NCBI GenBank assembly: GCA_029781135.1
Contig: JAKOXH010000058.1
Location: forward strand, 52,778 to 116,777
Length of the DNA stretch: 64,000 nt
From: Planctomycetota bacterium
GTDB taxonomy: Bacteria; Planctomycetota; Planctomycetia; Pirellulales; Lacipirellulaceae
Direction of reading: 5' to 3'
Below the pieces are notes generated by a model. It saw nothing but the letters and a program-made list of their open reading frames with translations. It was not told the origin of the DNA and searched no databases. This document shows positions 42,057 to 51,424 of the stretch, one piece after another (within the stretch, counting starts at the first letter, position 1; each line of letters opens with the position of its first letter). A program made the translations under genes and the position numbers.

Positions 42057-42959
42057 TCACCGCTGCCTCTCGTGTTGACGATGCCGCAAAAATGCCGTCA
42101 GCGCCGCGTCCAGTGGCATGCTCGTGCGGATCAAGGCGTAATCGACATTATCATGCGCGCAGTTGTGCCTCACGGTCGCCAAAAACTGTTCGAGCGCGGC
42201 CAAATAACCTTCACGCAGTGCCCGTGGATTGCACGTGAGATGATCCGCCGTTTCCAGGCCTTCGAAGCGGGCAGGGCGGAAAAACGGAAAATCGAGCTCG
42301 TCATCATCCAGCACATGCAGCACCAGTACGTCGTGACCACGCTGCCGCAATAGCCGTAATCCGCGCTGAATATCGGCCGGGTCGACGAACAAATCGGAAA
42401 TCAATACCATCATGCCGCGGCGTGGATACACCTCCGCCGCCCGCGCGAGCACATCATAGATGCGAGTCTTTTCCTTCGGTTGCCGCTGTTCGAGCGCGTG
42501 TACAATCGTATTGAGGTGATTCGTGCTCGTGCGCAGCGGAATCGTCTGGCGGATCGCCTCATCGAATACGGCACACCCCACGGCATCCTGCTGCCGCAGC
42601 AGAAGATACGCCAGCGCCGAGGCCGCCGTAATCGCGTAGTCGCACTTTGTCAGCGCGCCCGATCCGTACTCCATACTGGCCGAAGTATCCACGAGCAAAC
42701 AGCACCGCAGGTTCGTATCTTCCTCGTATTGTTTGACGTACAACCGGTCCTGCTTCGCCCAAACTTTCCAATCGACGCGGCGCAGGTCGTCGCCGGTCGC
42801 GTACTCGCGGTGCTGCAGAAACTCGACGCTCTGCCCAAAGTACGGACTGCGATGCATGCCGCTCAGCAGCCCTTCGACAATGTGACGTGCGCGAATCTCC
42901 AGCCGACCGATCCGCTTGATCACCTCAGGATGCAAAGATCTTTTGGAAGTGGTCGTCAT
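42057..42959 (-). CDS. DUF58 vWA-like protein (cluster B)
   Basis: 300 residues from ATG 42959. The longer frame (to 43046) runs through the hairpin at 42983-43052, so the internal ATG is preferred; it directly precedes the conserved RLEIRARHIVEGLLSGMHRS. DUF58 signature EHREYATGDDLRRVDWKVW-like (here QHREYATGDDLRRVDWKVW) and an intact metal site DTSAS in LLVDTSASM are present. Partner of the MoxR ATPase encoded just upstream. Paralogue of 12563-13504. Confidence 0.93.
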   Translation of the reverse strand: MTTTSKRSLHPEVIKRIGRLEIRARHIVEGLLSGMHRSPYFGQSVEFLQHREYATGDDLRRVDWKVWAKQDRLYVKQYEEDTNLRCCLLVDTSASMEYGSGALTKCDYAITAASALAYLLLRQQDAVGCAVFDEAIRQTIPLRTSTNHLNTIVHALEQRQPKEKTRIYDVLARAAEVYPRRGMMVLISDLFVDPADIQRGLRLLRQRGHDVLVLHVLDDDELDFPFFRPARFEGLETADHLTCNPRALREGYLAALEQFLATVRHNCAHDNVDYALIRTSMPLDAALTAFLRHRQHERQR

Positions 42960-42982
42960 GGCGTCAAGTCGCAGCAAAAAAC

Positions 42983-43052
42983 CGTAGGGTGGGCACCGCC
43001 CACCATCAATGGTACGCGCATTCGATCCTTGCTGGGCGGTGCCCACCCTACG
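42983..43052 (-). repeat. Perfect 20-bp inverted repeat between moxR and DUF58 genes
   Basis: Arms 42983-43002 and 43033-43052 are exact reverse complements, beginning CGTAGGGTGGGCACC. Loop is 30 bases. It sits four bases after the moxR stop and would form a very stable RNA stem inside the cluster B transcript. Confidence 0.85.
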
Positions 43053-43055
43053 CCG

Positions 43056-44108
43056 CTACGACGCAAAGATCTTCTCAAAACGCGCGTCGTGCAGGAGTTG
43101 GTCTTCGTGGGTCGGTGTGGCTTCAAGTAATTGGTCAATGATGCGGTCGCTAGTAATTCCGTCGCTCTCGGCCGCGAAGTTCACCACGATGCGATGCCGC
43201 AGCACCGGTTTCGCGAGCGCGCGGATATCATCGAGCGAGACATGCGGCCGCCCGTGAACGAGGGCCCGCGCCTTCGCGCCCAAAATGAGAAATTGCGTGG
43301 CCCGCGGGCCCGCCCCCCACGCCAATTGATCGCGGGCAAAATCGGGGATGCCAGCCTCGCGAACGCGTGTCTGCCGCACGAGCGCCAGGGTGTAGCGGAT
43401 CAGGTGATCGCTGATCGGCACCGTGCGCACCAATTCCTGCAGTTGCCGAATTTCATCCGGCGACAGAACCGCTTCAACTTGTTCAGCGACACCGCCCGTC
43501 GTGCGGCGGGCCACCTCGAATTCCTCTTGAAAACTCGGGTAGGTCACCAACACCTTGAACATGAACCGGTCTTGCTGGGCTTCGGGCAGCGGATAGGTGC
43601 CTTCCTGCTCAATCGGATTCTGCGTCGCTAGCACTAGGAACGGGTCCGACATCTGGTGCCGAACGCGGCCCACCGTCACCTGCCGTTCCTGCATGGCTTC
43701 CAAGAGTGCCGCTTGGGTCTTGGGCGGCGTGCGGTTGATTTCGTCCGCCAGAATCACGTGCGAAAAAATCGGCCCCGCCAAAAATCGAACTTCACGCTGA
43801 CCAGTCGACCGATTCTCTTCAATAATATCCGTGCCCGTGATGTCCGCCGGCATGAGATCGGGCGTAAACTGAATGCGGCTGAACGTGAGATTCAGCGACT
43901 TCGCCAGCGTGCTCACCAAGAGCGTCTTGGCCAGCCCCGGCACGCCTTCCAGCAAGCAGTGGCCGCGGGCAAAGAGTGCGATGAGCATCTGCTCGATCAC
44001 TTCGTTTTGCCCGACGATCACGCGCGATAGTTGAGCCTTGATCTGCTCGATCGCCGCGCCCAACCGCGCAATCGAGCCGTTCTGTTGGTCATGATTATTA
44101 TCAGACAT
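43056..44108 (-). CDS. MoxR-family AAA ATPase (cluster B)
   Basis: 350 residues. Walker A GVPGLAKT, Walker B VILADEINRTPPKTQ, sensor 1 LATQNPIEQEGTYPLPEAQ are all intact. Chaperone-like ATPase acting with the vWA proteins encoded downstream. Closely related to the cluster A MoxR. It is separated from the prenyltransferase-fold gene upstream by 245 bases that hold a CGCTAAT repeat, so it may have its own promoter. Confidence 0.95.
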   Translation of the reverse strand: MSDNNHDQQNGSIARLGAAIEQIKAQLSRVIVGQNEVIEQMLIALFARGHCLLEGVPGLAKTLLVSTLAKSLNLTFSRIQFTPDLMPADITGTDIIEENRSTGQREVRFLAGPIFSHVILADEINRTPPKTQAALLEAMQERQVTVGRVRHQMSDPFLVLATQNPIEQEGTYPLPEAQQDRFMFKVLVTYPSFQEEFEVARRTTGGVAEQVEAVLSPDEIRQLQELVRTVPISDHLIRYTLALVRQTRVREAGIPDFARDQLAWGAGPRATQFLILGAKARALVHGRPHVSLDDIRALAKPVLRHRIVVNFAAESDGITSDRIIDQLLEATPTHEDQLLHDARFEKIFAS

Positions 44109-44183
44109 TAATTTTCGTTTCTCAAAAATGATGTTACATCTTAACCAGTTTTGGGTAGACGCCCAGAGTTACAAAAGAGTCTT

Positions 44184-44261
44184 ACCGCTAATCATCGCTA
44201 ATCGAACGCTAATAGAAAATCACAATGACCTATTAGCGACGCATTCGCGCACATTAGCGGT
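44184..44261 (-). repeat. CGCTAAT inverted repeat upstream of cluster B moxR
   Basis: Starts ACCGCTAAT and ends ATTAGCGGT, with additional CGCTAAT copies in the left arm and ATTAGCG in the right arm. Same unit as the outer arms at 4477-4756 but without an inner hairpin. Confidence 0.78.
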
Positions 44262-44353
44262 CAAACATACTTTCTCTCTTCCTCTGCGTCTTTGCGTCTT
44301 TGCGTGAGCCTCAAAAGTCTAATCGTCGTTCGAGATCAAAATAATTCCGCCGC

Positions 44354-45403
44354 TCAGCGCTGATAAATCGGCAAGCAGGCATTGTCCAGTTGCAGAATGA
44401 CGAGATTCAACGCGGTCGTGTAAATAGGCCCGACGTAGCCTTGCGTCCACTCGACGCCCGTCTTGTCGCCGATCTTCACCTCGGTGGCTTCTCGAATCAG
44501 CTTCGCCTGCACCTCGTTGCGATATCGCTCCCACCGTTCACCCCCTTCGCGGTATTGCACTTGGGAGTAATAGAAATGGGCATAGTGCCAGTGGCCGTAG
44601 CTGTTGCGGCTATCGGAGGTGAGGTTCTGCTCGCAGTACTTTAACATCCGGGGCACTAAATCGTTATCGTACTGCCCGGCATTGAACAGGCAGGCGATCG
44701 CCGCCGCCGTGATGGCCGGTCGACCGCCGCCGCCCTTCGAACTGTACTGCACACCGCCCTCGGGCAGCGTGCAATCCTTAATATACTGCACTGCTTTGTC
44801 GATGATTTCCTTCGGCACCGGGATGCCCGCATTGCGGCAACCCCGCAGACCCTGCACTTGCGTGATCGTCGTCGAGCCTTCGTCGAACCCGCCGCCATCT
44901 TTCGCACTGACGTATCCCCAGCCGCCGGCCTGCGTTTGCGCCTGGCCAGTAAACTGCACGGCCCGCGTCAACACATCGACCAATTCGGCGCGGCGATCTT
45001 CGTCTTCTTCGTCGCCCAGCACCTGCGAGAGGAAAAGCATCGAAAAACCGTGGCCGTACGTGTAGCGATCGTCGCGGACCGGGTCGCCAATAAGCCCATT
45101 CGGCCGACTCTGCCGCACGATGTAATCCACGGCCCGACGAATGTTCTCCGAATACTTGCCCTGCGTGGTTGTCGAACCCTCAGAGAGAAAGGCCAAGCCC
45201 GCGAGTGCCGTCATCGCCGTAGGGTAGCGGCCCTGCGCCGTCCAGTGGCCCAACTTGTGCTGATTAAAGGCGAGGTAATCGAGTCCACCCGAGATGACTT
45301 TCCGCGCGCGTGGATCTTCCACCGCCGCCCTCGCTGGGCGTGGTAGTGCAATGCACATCAGGCTTAGCAGCCAACACAGTTTCCGAAGATATTGTTGCAT
45401 CAC
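44354..45403 (-). CDS. Exported prenyltransferase/squalene-cyclase-fold repeat protein
   Basis: 349 residues with a signal peptide (LCWLLSLMCIALPRPARA). Repeated alpha/alpha-toroid motifs are seen, such as GGLDYLAFNQHKLGHW, QTQAGGWGYVSAKDGG and ITQVQGLRGCRNAGIPVP. No DxDD or other cyclase acid motif was found, so enzymatic activity is doubtful and a binding role is more likely. Gene starts five bases after the stop of the small exported protein is crossed in the reverse direction, i.e. the two are not independent: the small gene lies immediately upstream in transcription with a four-base gap. Confidence 0.82.
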   Translation of the reverse strand: MMQQYLRKLCWLLSLMCIALPRPARAAVEDPRARKVISGGLDYLAFNQHKLGHWTAQGRYPTAMTALAGLAFLSEGSTTTQGKYSENIRRAVDYIVRQSRPNGLIGDPVRDDRYTYGHGFSMLFLSQVLGDEEDEDRRAELVDVLTRAVQFTGQAQTQAGGWGYVSAKDGGGFDEGSTTITQVQGLRGCRNAGIPVPKEIIDKAVQYIKDCTLPEGGVQYSSKGGGGRPAITAAAIACLFNAGQYDNDLVPRMLKYCEQNLTSDSRNSYGHWHYAHFYYSQVQYREGGERWERYRNEVQAKLIREATEVKIGDKTGVEWTQGYVGPIYTTALNLVILQLDNACLPIYQR

Positions 45404-45407
45404 TTCG

Positions 45408-45932
45408 TCAGTTTGCTGGACGAGGACAGATTGCTCTTAACACCGACTTTCGATCAGAGACTCGAAACCATCTTTGATCGTTTTCAAAGTAGACATCACC
45501 GGATTTTCTCGGCCAGTAGATTACGAATCCGTAAATATGAGTGCCCTTGTCATCGAATAACTCAATCCGTGCGCTCAGCGCCAATAGTTTAACATTTTCA
45601 ACTTCGATACCGTCTTCCAGAGTTTTTCTCAGGCTTTCCCATTCGACTGAGGACAATTTATGCGATTCAACGGTATGCCCATCGAATGTTGAATCATAAG
45701 CGTCAAGTTGAATCTCGTTGACGCGATTATTGATCAAGAATCTTGGTGCGATTCTTGTTCTTTTCGTAATTTCTTGAAATTCCTGTTTTGGATTTAGCGG
45801 TCCTGGGGATCCAGTGTTCGACAGTGAACCGTCATTCGACTTTCGACAACTCGCACAATTTCCGAAAACAAACATGCACAACAGAACAAGGAAACCCCGA
45901 GTCAATACTGCGCTATGAGCCAGAGACATCAT
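45408..45932 (-). CDS. Small exported protein of unknown function
   Basis: 174 residues from ATG 45932 (an adjacent ATG at 45929 is equally possible). The N-terminal hydrophobic stretch (GFLVLLCMFVFGNCASC) could be a signal peptide or a poor lipoprotein signal. The mature part contains FVIYWPRKSGDVYFENDQRW and no recognised domain. Base composition is lower in GC than its neighbours, which suggests a newer acquisition. It lies between the PQQ/TPR giant and the prenyltransferase-fold gene. Confidence 0.6.
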   Translation of the reverse strand: MMSLAHSAVLTRGFLVLLCMFVFGNCASCRKSNDGSLSNTGSPGPLNPKQEFQEITKRTRIAPRFLINNRVNEIQLDAYDSTFDGHTVESHKLSSVEWESLRKTLEDGIEVENVKLLALSARIELFDDKGTHIYGFVIYWPRKSGDVYFENDQRWFRVSDRKSVLRAICPRPAN

Positions 45933-46103
45933 ATTTGTACTTGTTCGGAATTTAATTTCTCGGAACCAACGAGATTCCGGCATTGATGTTGCGATACGCA
46001 ACCTTGCGTCGAATTCCACTCGCTGCCATTTCCAAAACCTAACGTAATCTTAGTCCCTCCAAATTAGTGTACGAGTGACATGGACTTGGCAAATTACAGT
46101 TTC

Positions 46104-49100
46104 TCAATCGTCATCAAAATCCCCCGGAGCTTTCTTTTTCGGTGCAGCTGGGCGATTGTTCGGCAGTTCGGGCCGCGGCGGATTTTGCCCGGCGGTGGGG
46201 GGCGGACTTTCCAAAGCCCGGCCCAACGCCTCGCCGAACTTCTGGCCAACTGCCCGCAGCCCGTGCTCTTTCTTCTCGCGTGGCGTGTCCAAGTCGTCGT
46301 TGGCGACCAGTTGTGGCGGCCGCGGCGTATCGCCAAGCGCCAATACAATCTTACCGGCACTCATTTCCAAGGCTACCGTCGGCGTGGGTTCCGCCTTGCC
46401 ACGAATTCGAAAACGATTCGACGCTGTGTCTGGTAGCGCATCGTTACGATACAACGTCTGACCCGTTCGCCGATCCAAACACAATAGCCGTAATTGCGAA
46501 CCGCCACCCGTGGCCGAATCGCGAATCAACTGCCGATCCGCTAGAACGAGGACCGGTAACTCGCTCGGCTGCTGGAGCATCACGCCCCGATTGCGCACCA
46601 CGGCCGGGCTCGGCCAAAGCGCTTTACCCGACTGCAAGTTGAACGCATAAATGGAACCGTTCACAATCGGGTAATCAAGCGGCGGGCCAATATTCTTACC
46701 CTGTGCCGGCCCCGAAACGAACAAGTAAAGTTCGTCACCGCATCGCAGCGTTTGCAGTGATTGCAGGTCGGCGCCCACATCGACTTTGTCGTCGATCGCG
46801 ACCCGGCCATCCGCTACGTTGATTAAATGGAACGCTCCGGAAGGCTCGACCACCGCCACAAAATTCGGCTCGACGACCGAAAATCGCGCCATCGCCGAAA
46901 ACTCACCCTGATAAATCGTTTTCTGCGACCAAATGTCGGTAATCGTCACCTGCGCCTTCTTGCGGCCGGAATTAAAACTGATTTGCGTGATCTGCCGGCC
47001 GCTAGTTGTCAACCATTCCGCCGGTGGAATGTCGCGCTTACCGAGCAATTGGCCGTCGCTCAATCGCAAGACATACGCCACATGATTGCCGACATCCGCG
47101 GCGAATACGAGCTCGCCGTCGCCAAATAGCTCGCAGCCGGCCGGAATATCGCTGTGTGTCCACAGAGTTACGCCGATCAGCGGATCGACGCATTTGAGCT
47201 CATCCTGGTCCTGCACCACGACACCGTTTGGCATGGCCGGACCCAACGCGCCGCCCATATTGGCCGCGGCGCCCATGATTCGCTTGCGATTCGAGTAGGC
47301 ATGGTAGACCACTGGACGGCTCGTCCGCGGCGACGCTGCCAAGGCCCGCCTCACCCGAACTGAAGAGACCGAAAAATCATCCGGCGTCCGGCTTGGCCAC
47401 AATAGCTCCGACTCGGCATTCTCACCTTCCTGCCGCGCGTCGAGCGCCATCACTTGATTTCCCAGCGTGAAGAACAGCAGATGCCCGAGCCGGGCGCCAT
47501 GGGCAATATTGGTTTCGCGCTGGCCGATGAAGCGGTTTTGATCGAGCGTCCAGCGCGCCACATCGTTGCCGAAACCATCCCGCGCAACGATTTCAGGAAC
47601 ATCGAGCGCGACAAACCACTGAATGCTGGAGAACCCCGTAAGGAAATCCTGCTCGACGCGCAGCTGCCGGTACCCGTTCTGCCGCTCGAGCATAAGGTGC
47701 GGCGACCGCGCCCGGTCTGGCGGTAGTTCGTTGGCTTTGTTCGATACCAATTCGACTTTGACTTGCCCTTTCGGCCAGCCCACTTTGAGGGCCTCGAGCG
47801 GTCGATCGGCCCGCGTCGCCAACTTCGCCAGCAATTCGGCCGCCGCGGATTTGCTGGCCGCCTCGGTCGCGGCGGTGAGCTGCAATAGCTCGATTTCCGC
47901 TTCTTGCGGCCGTTTCTGCTCGATCAAGAACTTCGCGAGTGCCAGCCGCACTTTGGCAGCTTCCGGCAATTCGCCCAGATGCGCCAGGAAATGCCGCATC
48001 TCCGCCGTCGTGCGTGGATTCTCCAGGGCCGGCATTCGCGCGGCGACCTTCGCCTTCAGCGTGCGCTGTTCCTCCGCCGACGCCGCCGACCATATCGCTC
48101 CCAAATGGCTCGCCACCCAGCGGTCGCTGCGCACCGTATAGCCCTCGCCGATATTCAGGTAAGCCGGTTCGTCCGCCAAGAAATCGGCCAGCCGCAAGTA
48201 CGCATCCCAGGCTGCCAGCCGATTATCGGCCGTATCCTGTCCCGCCGCATCAATTCGCAACAACTCGATTTGCTCTTCGCGCGAGTGAATCAGCTTTGAC
48301 ACCAGCGGCACATCGCCTCGGAAGGCGGCATAATCCTGGGCCAATGCCGCCAATAGACTCTCGGCCAGCATTTGCTGCGTGCTCACGTCATCGGGCGCGA
48401 GTTCGTGAGCACGCTTCAACATCCGAATCGCCTCGGTCTTATCGCCCGCTGCGCCCTTGATCTCGGCAAGCTCGCGGAGCGCGTGGGCGTCGTCTGGGTT
48501 CTTGGCCAGCGCCGCCTCATTGCGTTTTTGCAGGGCCTCCAACTGCTCGAACTTGTCGAGCAAACGCGGTGACTGCGAAATCACGCTGCCGCGGTAGCAA
48601 ATCAAATTGCCGAGCAAGATATCGGGATTCGGCGAAAGGTCGTTCTTTACCGCTCCGGTCGCGATCTCGACTTCGGCAATCTGGCCGGTCGAAAGTGGCA
48701 AGAAATACCGACCTTGGCTGACATAACCTTGCCCCGCCGGCAAAGCGCCCGTCGGCAGCGGCACGCTTTCCTTCTTCCAGGCCACCGCACCATCGCTTAA
48801 CCGCAGGGCCTGAACATTTTGCACGCCCACGAGTAGCACAATGCCCTGGTCCACTCCGCCCACAAACAGCGCGTCCCCCTGTCGGTGTTTCCACAATAAC
48901 TTTCCCGTGCGCAAGTCGAGGCAGTACATCTCCGAAGATTCAGGCGGCGTCAGCAGGACGCGGTTATCCACAATAATGGCCGAGTTATCGAGCCACTGGT
49001 CGTTCGGACGCACGAGCTGACCTTGCAGTTGCTGTTGTTGCCAAATATTGCGACCTTCAGCCGGCGTGGGAAATTCGCGCGGATAGCGATACACCCAGGC

Positions 49101-50840
49101 AAATTCGCGCCGCACCACATCAATGCCGATCGCGGCACTCGCGGCTGTCGGGCAAACCAAGATTCCGCCGGAATAGGATGGCGTTGCACCCGCGCGGCGC
49201 CGCGCCGGATCAAGGGCGATTCCTTGTTCCAAGCCAATGAGTTGCTGCTGCCAATCCAACCGACCGGTCGCCGGATCGATGGCCAGCAAATACACCGACC
49301 CACGAATTTCAGTCATGGCATACAGCATGCCGTCAACGGCCAGTGGCGGCCCCAAGAAAAACGCACCCGCCAACGGGCCAGTCGTTCGCCCGCCGTCCAG
49401 TTCCCACACGAGTTTTCCCTGTGTGGCGATATCGTAGGCCGACAGTTGATTCGAAATCGACACGTTTTCCACGCCGCCCATTCGCCCGAAGACCGCATTC
49501 ACTTGGAACGGCGACGCGAAGTCCTCTCGTGCCGGCTGCATGCCACGTACCAGGAAAATTCGCTTTCCGTCGCTGGCCAGCGACGCCGCCAGCGAATCGT
49601 CCCAGGTACGTTCCTCGATCGGCCGGCTTTGCGTCGCTAACAAATCATGATCGCTGGCGGGTGCCAAATCCGCCGGAATGTCCTCGGCATCCAGCTCTTG
49701 TTCGTCCCGCGTTTCCCACACCCGCTTCCCCGTCTGCCAATCGACTGCCACTACGTTTTCAGCCGTCCGCATGATCACCATATCGTTCACGGCGATCGGC
49801 CGCGCCGCCGGTATTTTCACAATGTTGCGTTGCACAAAGTCGGCCGCTCGATTGCTCAAGAACGCCTCAAGCGTCGGCTCGTTGACGACCCTTGCTTCCC
49901 ACCGCGGACGCAAATGCGGTTGACCACCTTGCGATTGCACATTGCGCGTCGCATCGCCGTGCAGCGTCAACCAATCGCCATCCGACGTGGCTGCCGGTTT
50001 GACTTCACCGACAACATCGGCTAGCCACGCGAGCGGGTCCACGCTCGCCGCAGGCAGCGGAACGCTCTTGCCACGCAACACAACCTGGCCGCCCGGTTGC
50101 CGTTCGACTAGCTTACGAATGAGTGCCGCTGCTGTATCGCGCTCGCCCGCCGCCATGCAATTGACGGCCGCCGTCACCGAAAGCTGCGGCTCAAACCGCG
50201 CCGCCGCGCGCGGCGTCTCGATGAGATCGCGAAACAACTCCGCGGCCGCCAATCGATGTCCCAGGTCGGCTTCCATTTCCGCGAGCAGGAACGTCGCTTC
50301 ATACCCGGCCGCCGTATGAAAATATTGCCGCACGACATTCGCAATACCGTTTCTGTCGCCCGCTTTCAACGCTGCTTCGAGTTGGCGACGCGCCGTCGGC
50401 CCGTTCAGCAATTCATACGCGTCGTATCCTTCCGGCGGCAGTTCACCAATCAACTGCCGCGCCGTGGCCTTCAACCCCAGTTGCTCGCGATCCGTAGGCG
50501 CCCGCTCCAAAAACGAATCTTCATTGCGCGTGAGCAAGTTCTGTAAAAACGGCAGGGCTTCGTGAAACTCATGGCCGGCGATCCGCTCGCGAGCCCGGCC
50601 AACGGCCTTCGCAAGCGCGCGATCGGTCGGCAGATACACGCCCGACACCGCATCGCGGTCGTTCGCTTCCCCAGGCCGGTTACGATCGGGCAACACTTGC
50701 TGCGGCTGCACAATCTGGCCCCAACAAATCGGTCCCGGCAACGCAGCAATTGAAAACGCCGCCGCTAGAGCAGCCAGAATTCCGCCCCCGAGGCGAGTCT
50801 TCGCACCCCCGCGCAATGCTGACTCGAAAAACAATTGCAT
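46104..50840 (-). CDS. Exported PQQ-type beta-propeller/TPR giant (cluster B)
   Basis: 1578 residues from ATG 50840, chosen for the AAGGAT six bases upstream and the signal peptide (GILAALAAAFSIAALPG). An N-terminal helical part contains PEGYDAYELLNGPTARRQLE, related to the cluster A protein. PQQ-like blades are seen as TGKRVWETRDE, TGRLDWQQQLIG and TGKLLWKHRQGD. A TPR section lies in the middle (DDAHALRELAEIKGAAGDKT), then a second propeller (VTLWTHSDIPAG, SGKALWPSPAV). It is about twice the size of its cluster A relative, seemingly by propeller duplication. Tail is Pro/Lys/Asp-rich. Probably a scaffold or binding protein outside the cytoplasm. Confidence 0.85.
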   Translation of the reverse strand: MQLFFESALRGGAKTRLGGGILAALAAAFSIAALPGPICWGQIVQPQQVLPDRNRPGEANDRDAVSGVYLPTDRALAKAVGRARERIAGHEFHEALPFLQNLLTRNEDSFLERAPTDREQLGLKATARQLIGELPPEGYDAYELLNGPTARRQLEAALKAGDRNGIANVVRQYFHTAAGYEATFLLAEMEADLGHRLAAAELFRDLIETPRAAARFEPQLSVTAAVNCMAAGERDTAAALIRKLVERQPGGQVVLRGKSVPLPAASVDPLAWLADVVGEVKPAATSDGDWLTLHGDATRNVQSQGGQPHLRPRWEARVVNEPTLEAFLSNRAADFVQRNIVKIPAARPIAVNDMVIMRTAENVVAVDWQTGKRVWETRDEQELDAEDIPADLAPASDHDLLATQSRPIEERTWDDSLAASLASDGKRIFLVRGMQPAREDFASPFQVNAVFGRMGGVENVSISNQLSAYDIATQGKLVWELDGGRTTGPLAGAFFLGPPLAVDGMLYAMTEIRGSVYLLAIDPATGRLDWQQQLIGLEQGIALDPARRRAGATPSYSGGILVCPTAASAAIGIDVVRREFAWVYRYPREFPTPAEGRNIWQQQQLQGQLVRPNDQWLDNSAIIVDNRVLLTPPESSEMYCLDLRTGKLLWKHRQGDALFVGGVDQGIVLLVGVQNVQALRLSDGAVAWKKESVPLPTGALPAGQGYVSQGRYFLPLSTGQIAEVEIATGAVKNDLSPNPDILLGNLICYRGSVISQSPRLLDKFEQLEALQKRNEAALAKNPDDAHALRELAEIKGAAGDKTEAIRMLKRAHELAPDDVSTQQMLAESLLAALAQDYAAFRGDVPLVSKLIHSREEQIELLRIDAAGQDTADNRLAAWDAYLRLADFLADEPAYLNIGEGYTVRSDRWVASHLGAIWSAASAEEQRTLKAKVAARMPALENPRTTAEMRHFLAHLGELPEAAKVRLALAKFLIEQKRPQEAEIELLQLTAATEAASKSAAAELLAKLATRADRPLEALKVGWPKGQVKVELVSNKANELPPDRARSPHLMLERQNGYRQLRVEQDFLTGFSSIQWFVALDVPEIVARDGFGNDVARWTLDQNRFIGQRETNIAHGARLGHLLFFTLGNQVMALDARQEGENAESELLWPSRTPDDFSVSSVRVRRALAASPRTSRPVVYHAYSNRKRIMGAAANMGGALGPAMPNGVVVQDQDELKCVDPLIGVTLWTHSDIPAGCELFGDGELVFAADVGNHVAYVLRLSDGQLLGKRDIPPAEWLTTSGRQITQISFNSGRKKAQVTITDIWSQKTIYQGEFSAMARFSVVEPNFVAVVEPSGAFHLINVADGRVAIDDKVDVGADLQSLQTLRCGDELYLFVSGPAQGKNIGPPLDYPIVNGSIYAFNLQSGKALWPSPAVVRNRGVMLQQPSELPVLVLADRQLIRDSATGGGSQLRLLCLDRRTGQTLYRNDALPDTASNRFRIRGKAEPTPTVALEMSAGKIVLALGDTPRPPQLVANDDLDTPREKKEHGLRAVGQKFGEALGRALESPPPTAGQNPPRPELPNNRPAAPKKKAPGDFDDD

Positions 50841-51424
50841 GACGATCCTTCGATACTGGGGGATAGTTGTCCCGACTACGGCGGCCAAACGAGTCTGTCC
50901 TTTCCGTCCTGGAAAGTCGGGGCAGGGGACCGTGGAAACGGTCCTGCGGCAGTTCCAATTACAGTTTGCGTCAGGTATTTTTCGTAGCGACCCAACCATT
51001 GGGGGAATCGTTCACGGTCGGGCAAACACTACGCCATATAACGGTGCGGAGCAGCGGTCGGTTCAGCTGCTCGCGTTTACGATTCCAAACCATCCCCGCC
51101 GCGAGAAAACCACCTAACCTAAAGCTGCAATTAATCTTACAGCCTTTCGCAATTCGATCAAGTTGCCGCCGAATCGGCCTCCTGGATTGCCGTTTTTCAG
51201 CCCCCGGGCGGCTCGCCCACGGGCGTTTTCCCGACGATTTTAGGGTTCTCCACCCTGCGTCGCGCCAAAAAACCCCATTTTTCTCGGCAAAACCGGCATT
51301 TTCCGCCTTGTCTTACTAGGCCAGCAAGCCTTAACTTGCACCATCCACAACGCACGGAGGAAGGTACGTTGTACGGTTTAAAGACCCTTTCCTAAGCACC
51401 ATACAGTCTGGAGGATTCAGTTCA
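50841..51424. other. Divergent intergenic region before the HU gene
   Basis: 584 bases between the PQQ giant and the HU gene, transcribed away from each other. Short frames lack credible signals. Promoters for both genes must lie here, but no near-consensus box pair could be assigned with confidence. Confidence 0.55.

Noticed and set aside
44354..45403. Squalene-hopene cyclase or terpene cyclase
   Set aside because: Only the repeat fold is seen; length is half of such enzymes and no DxDD motif is present.
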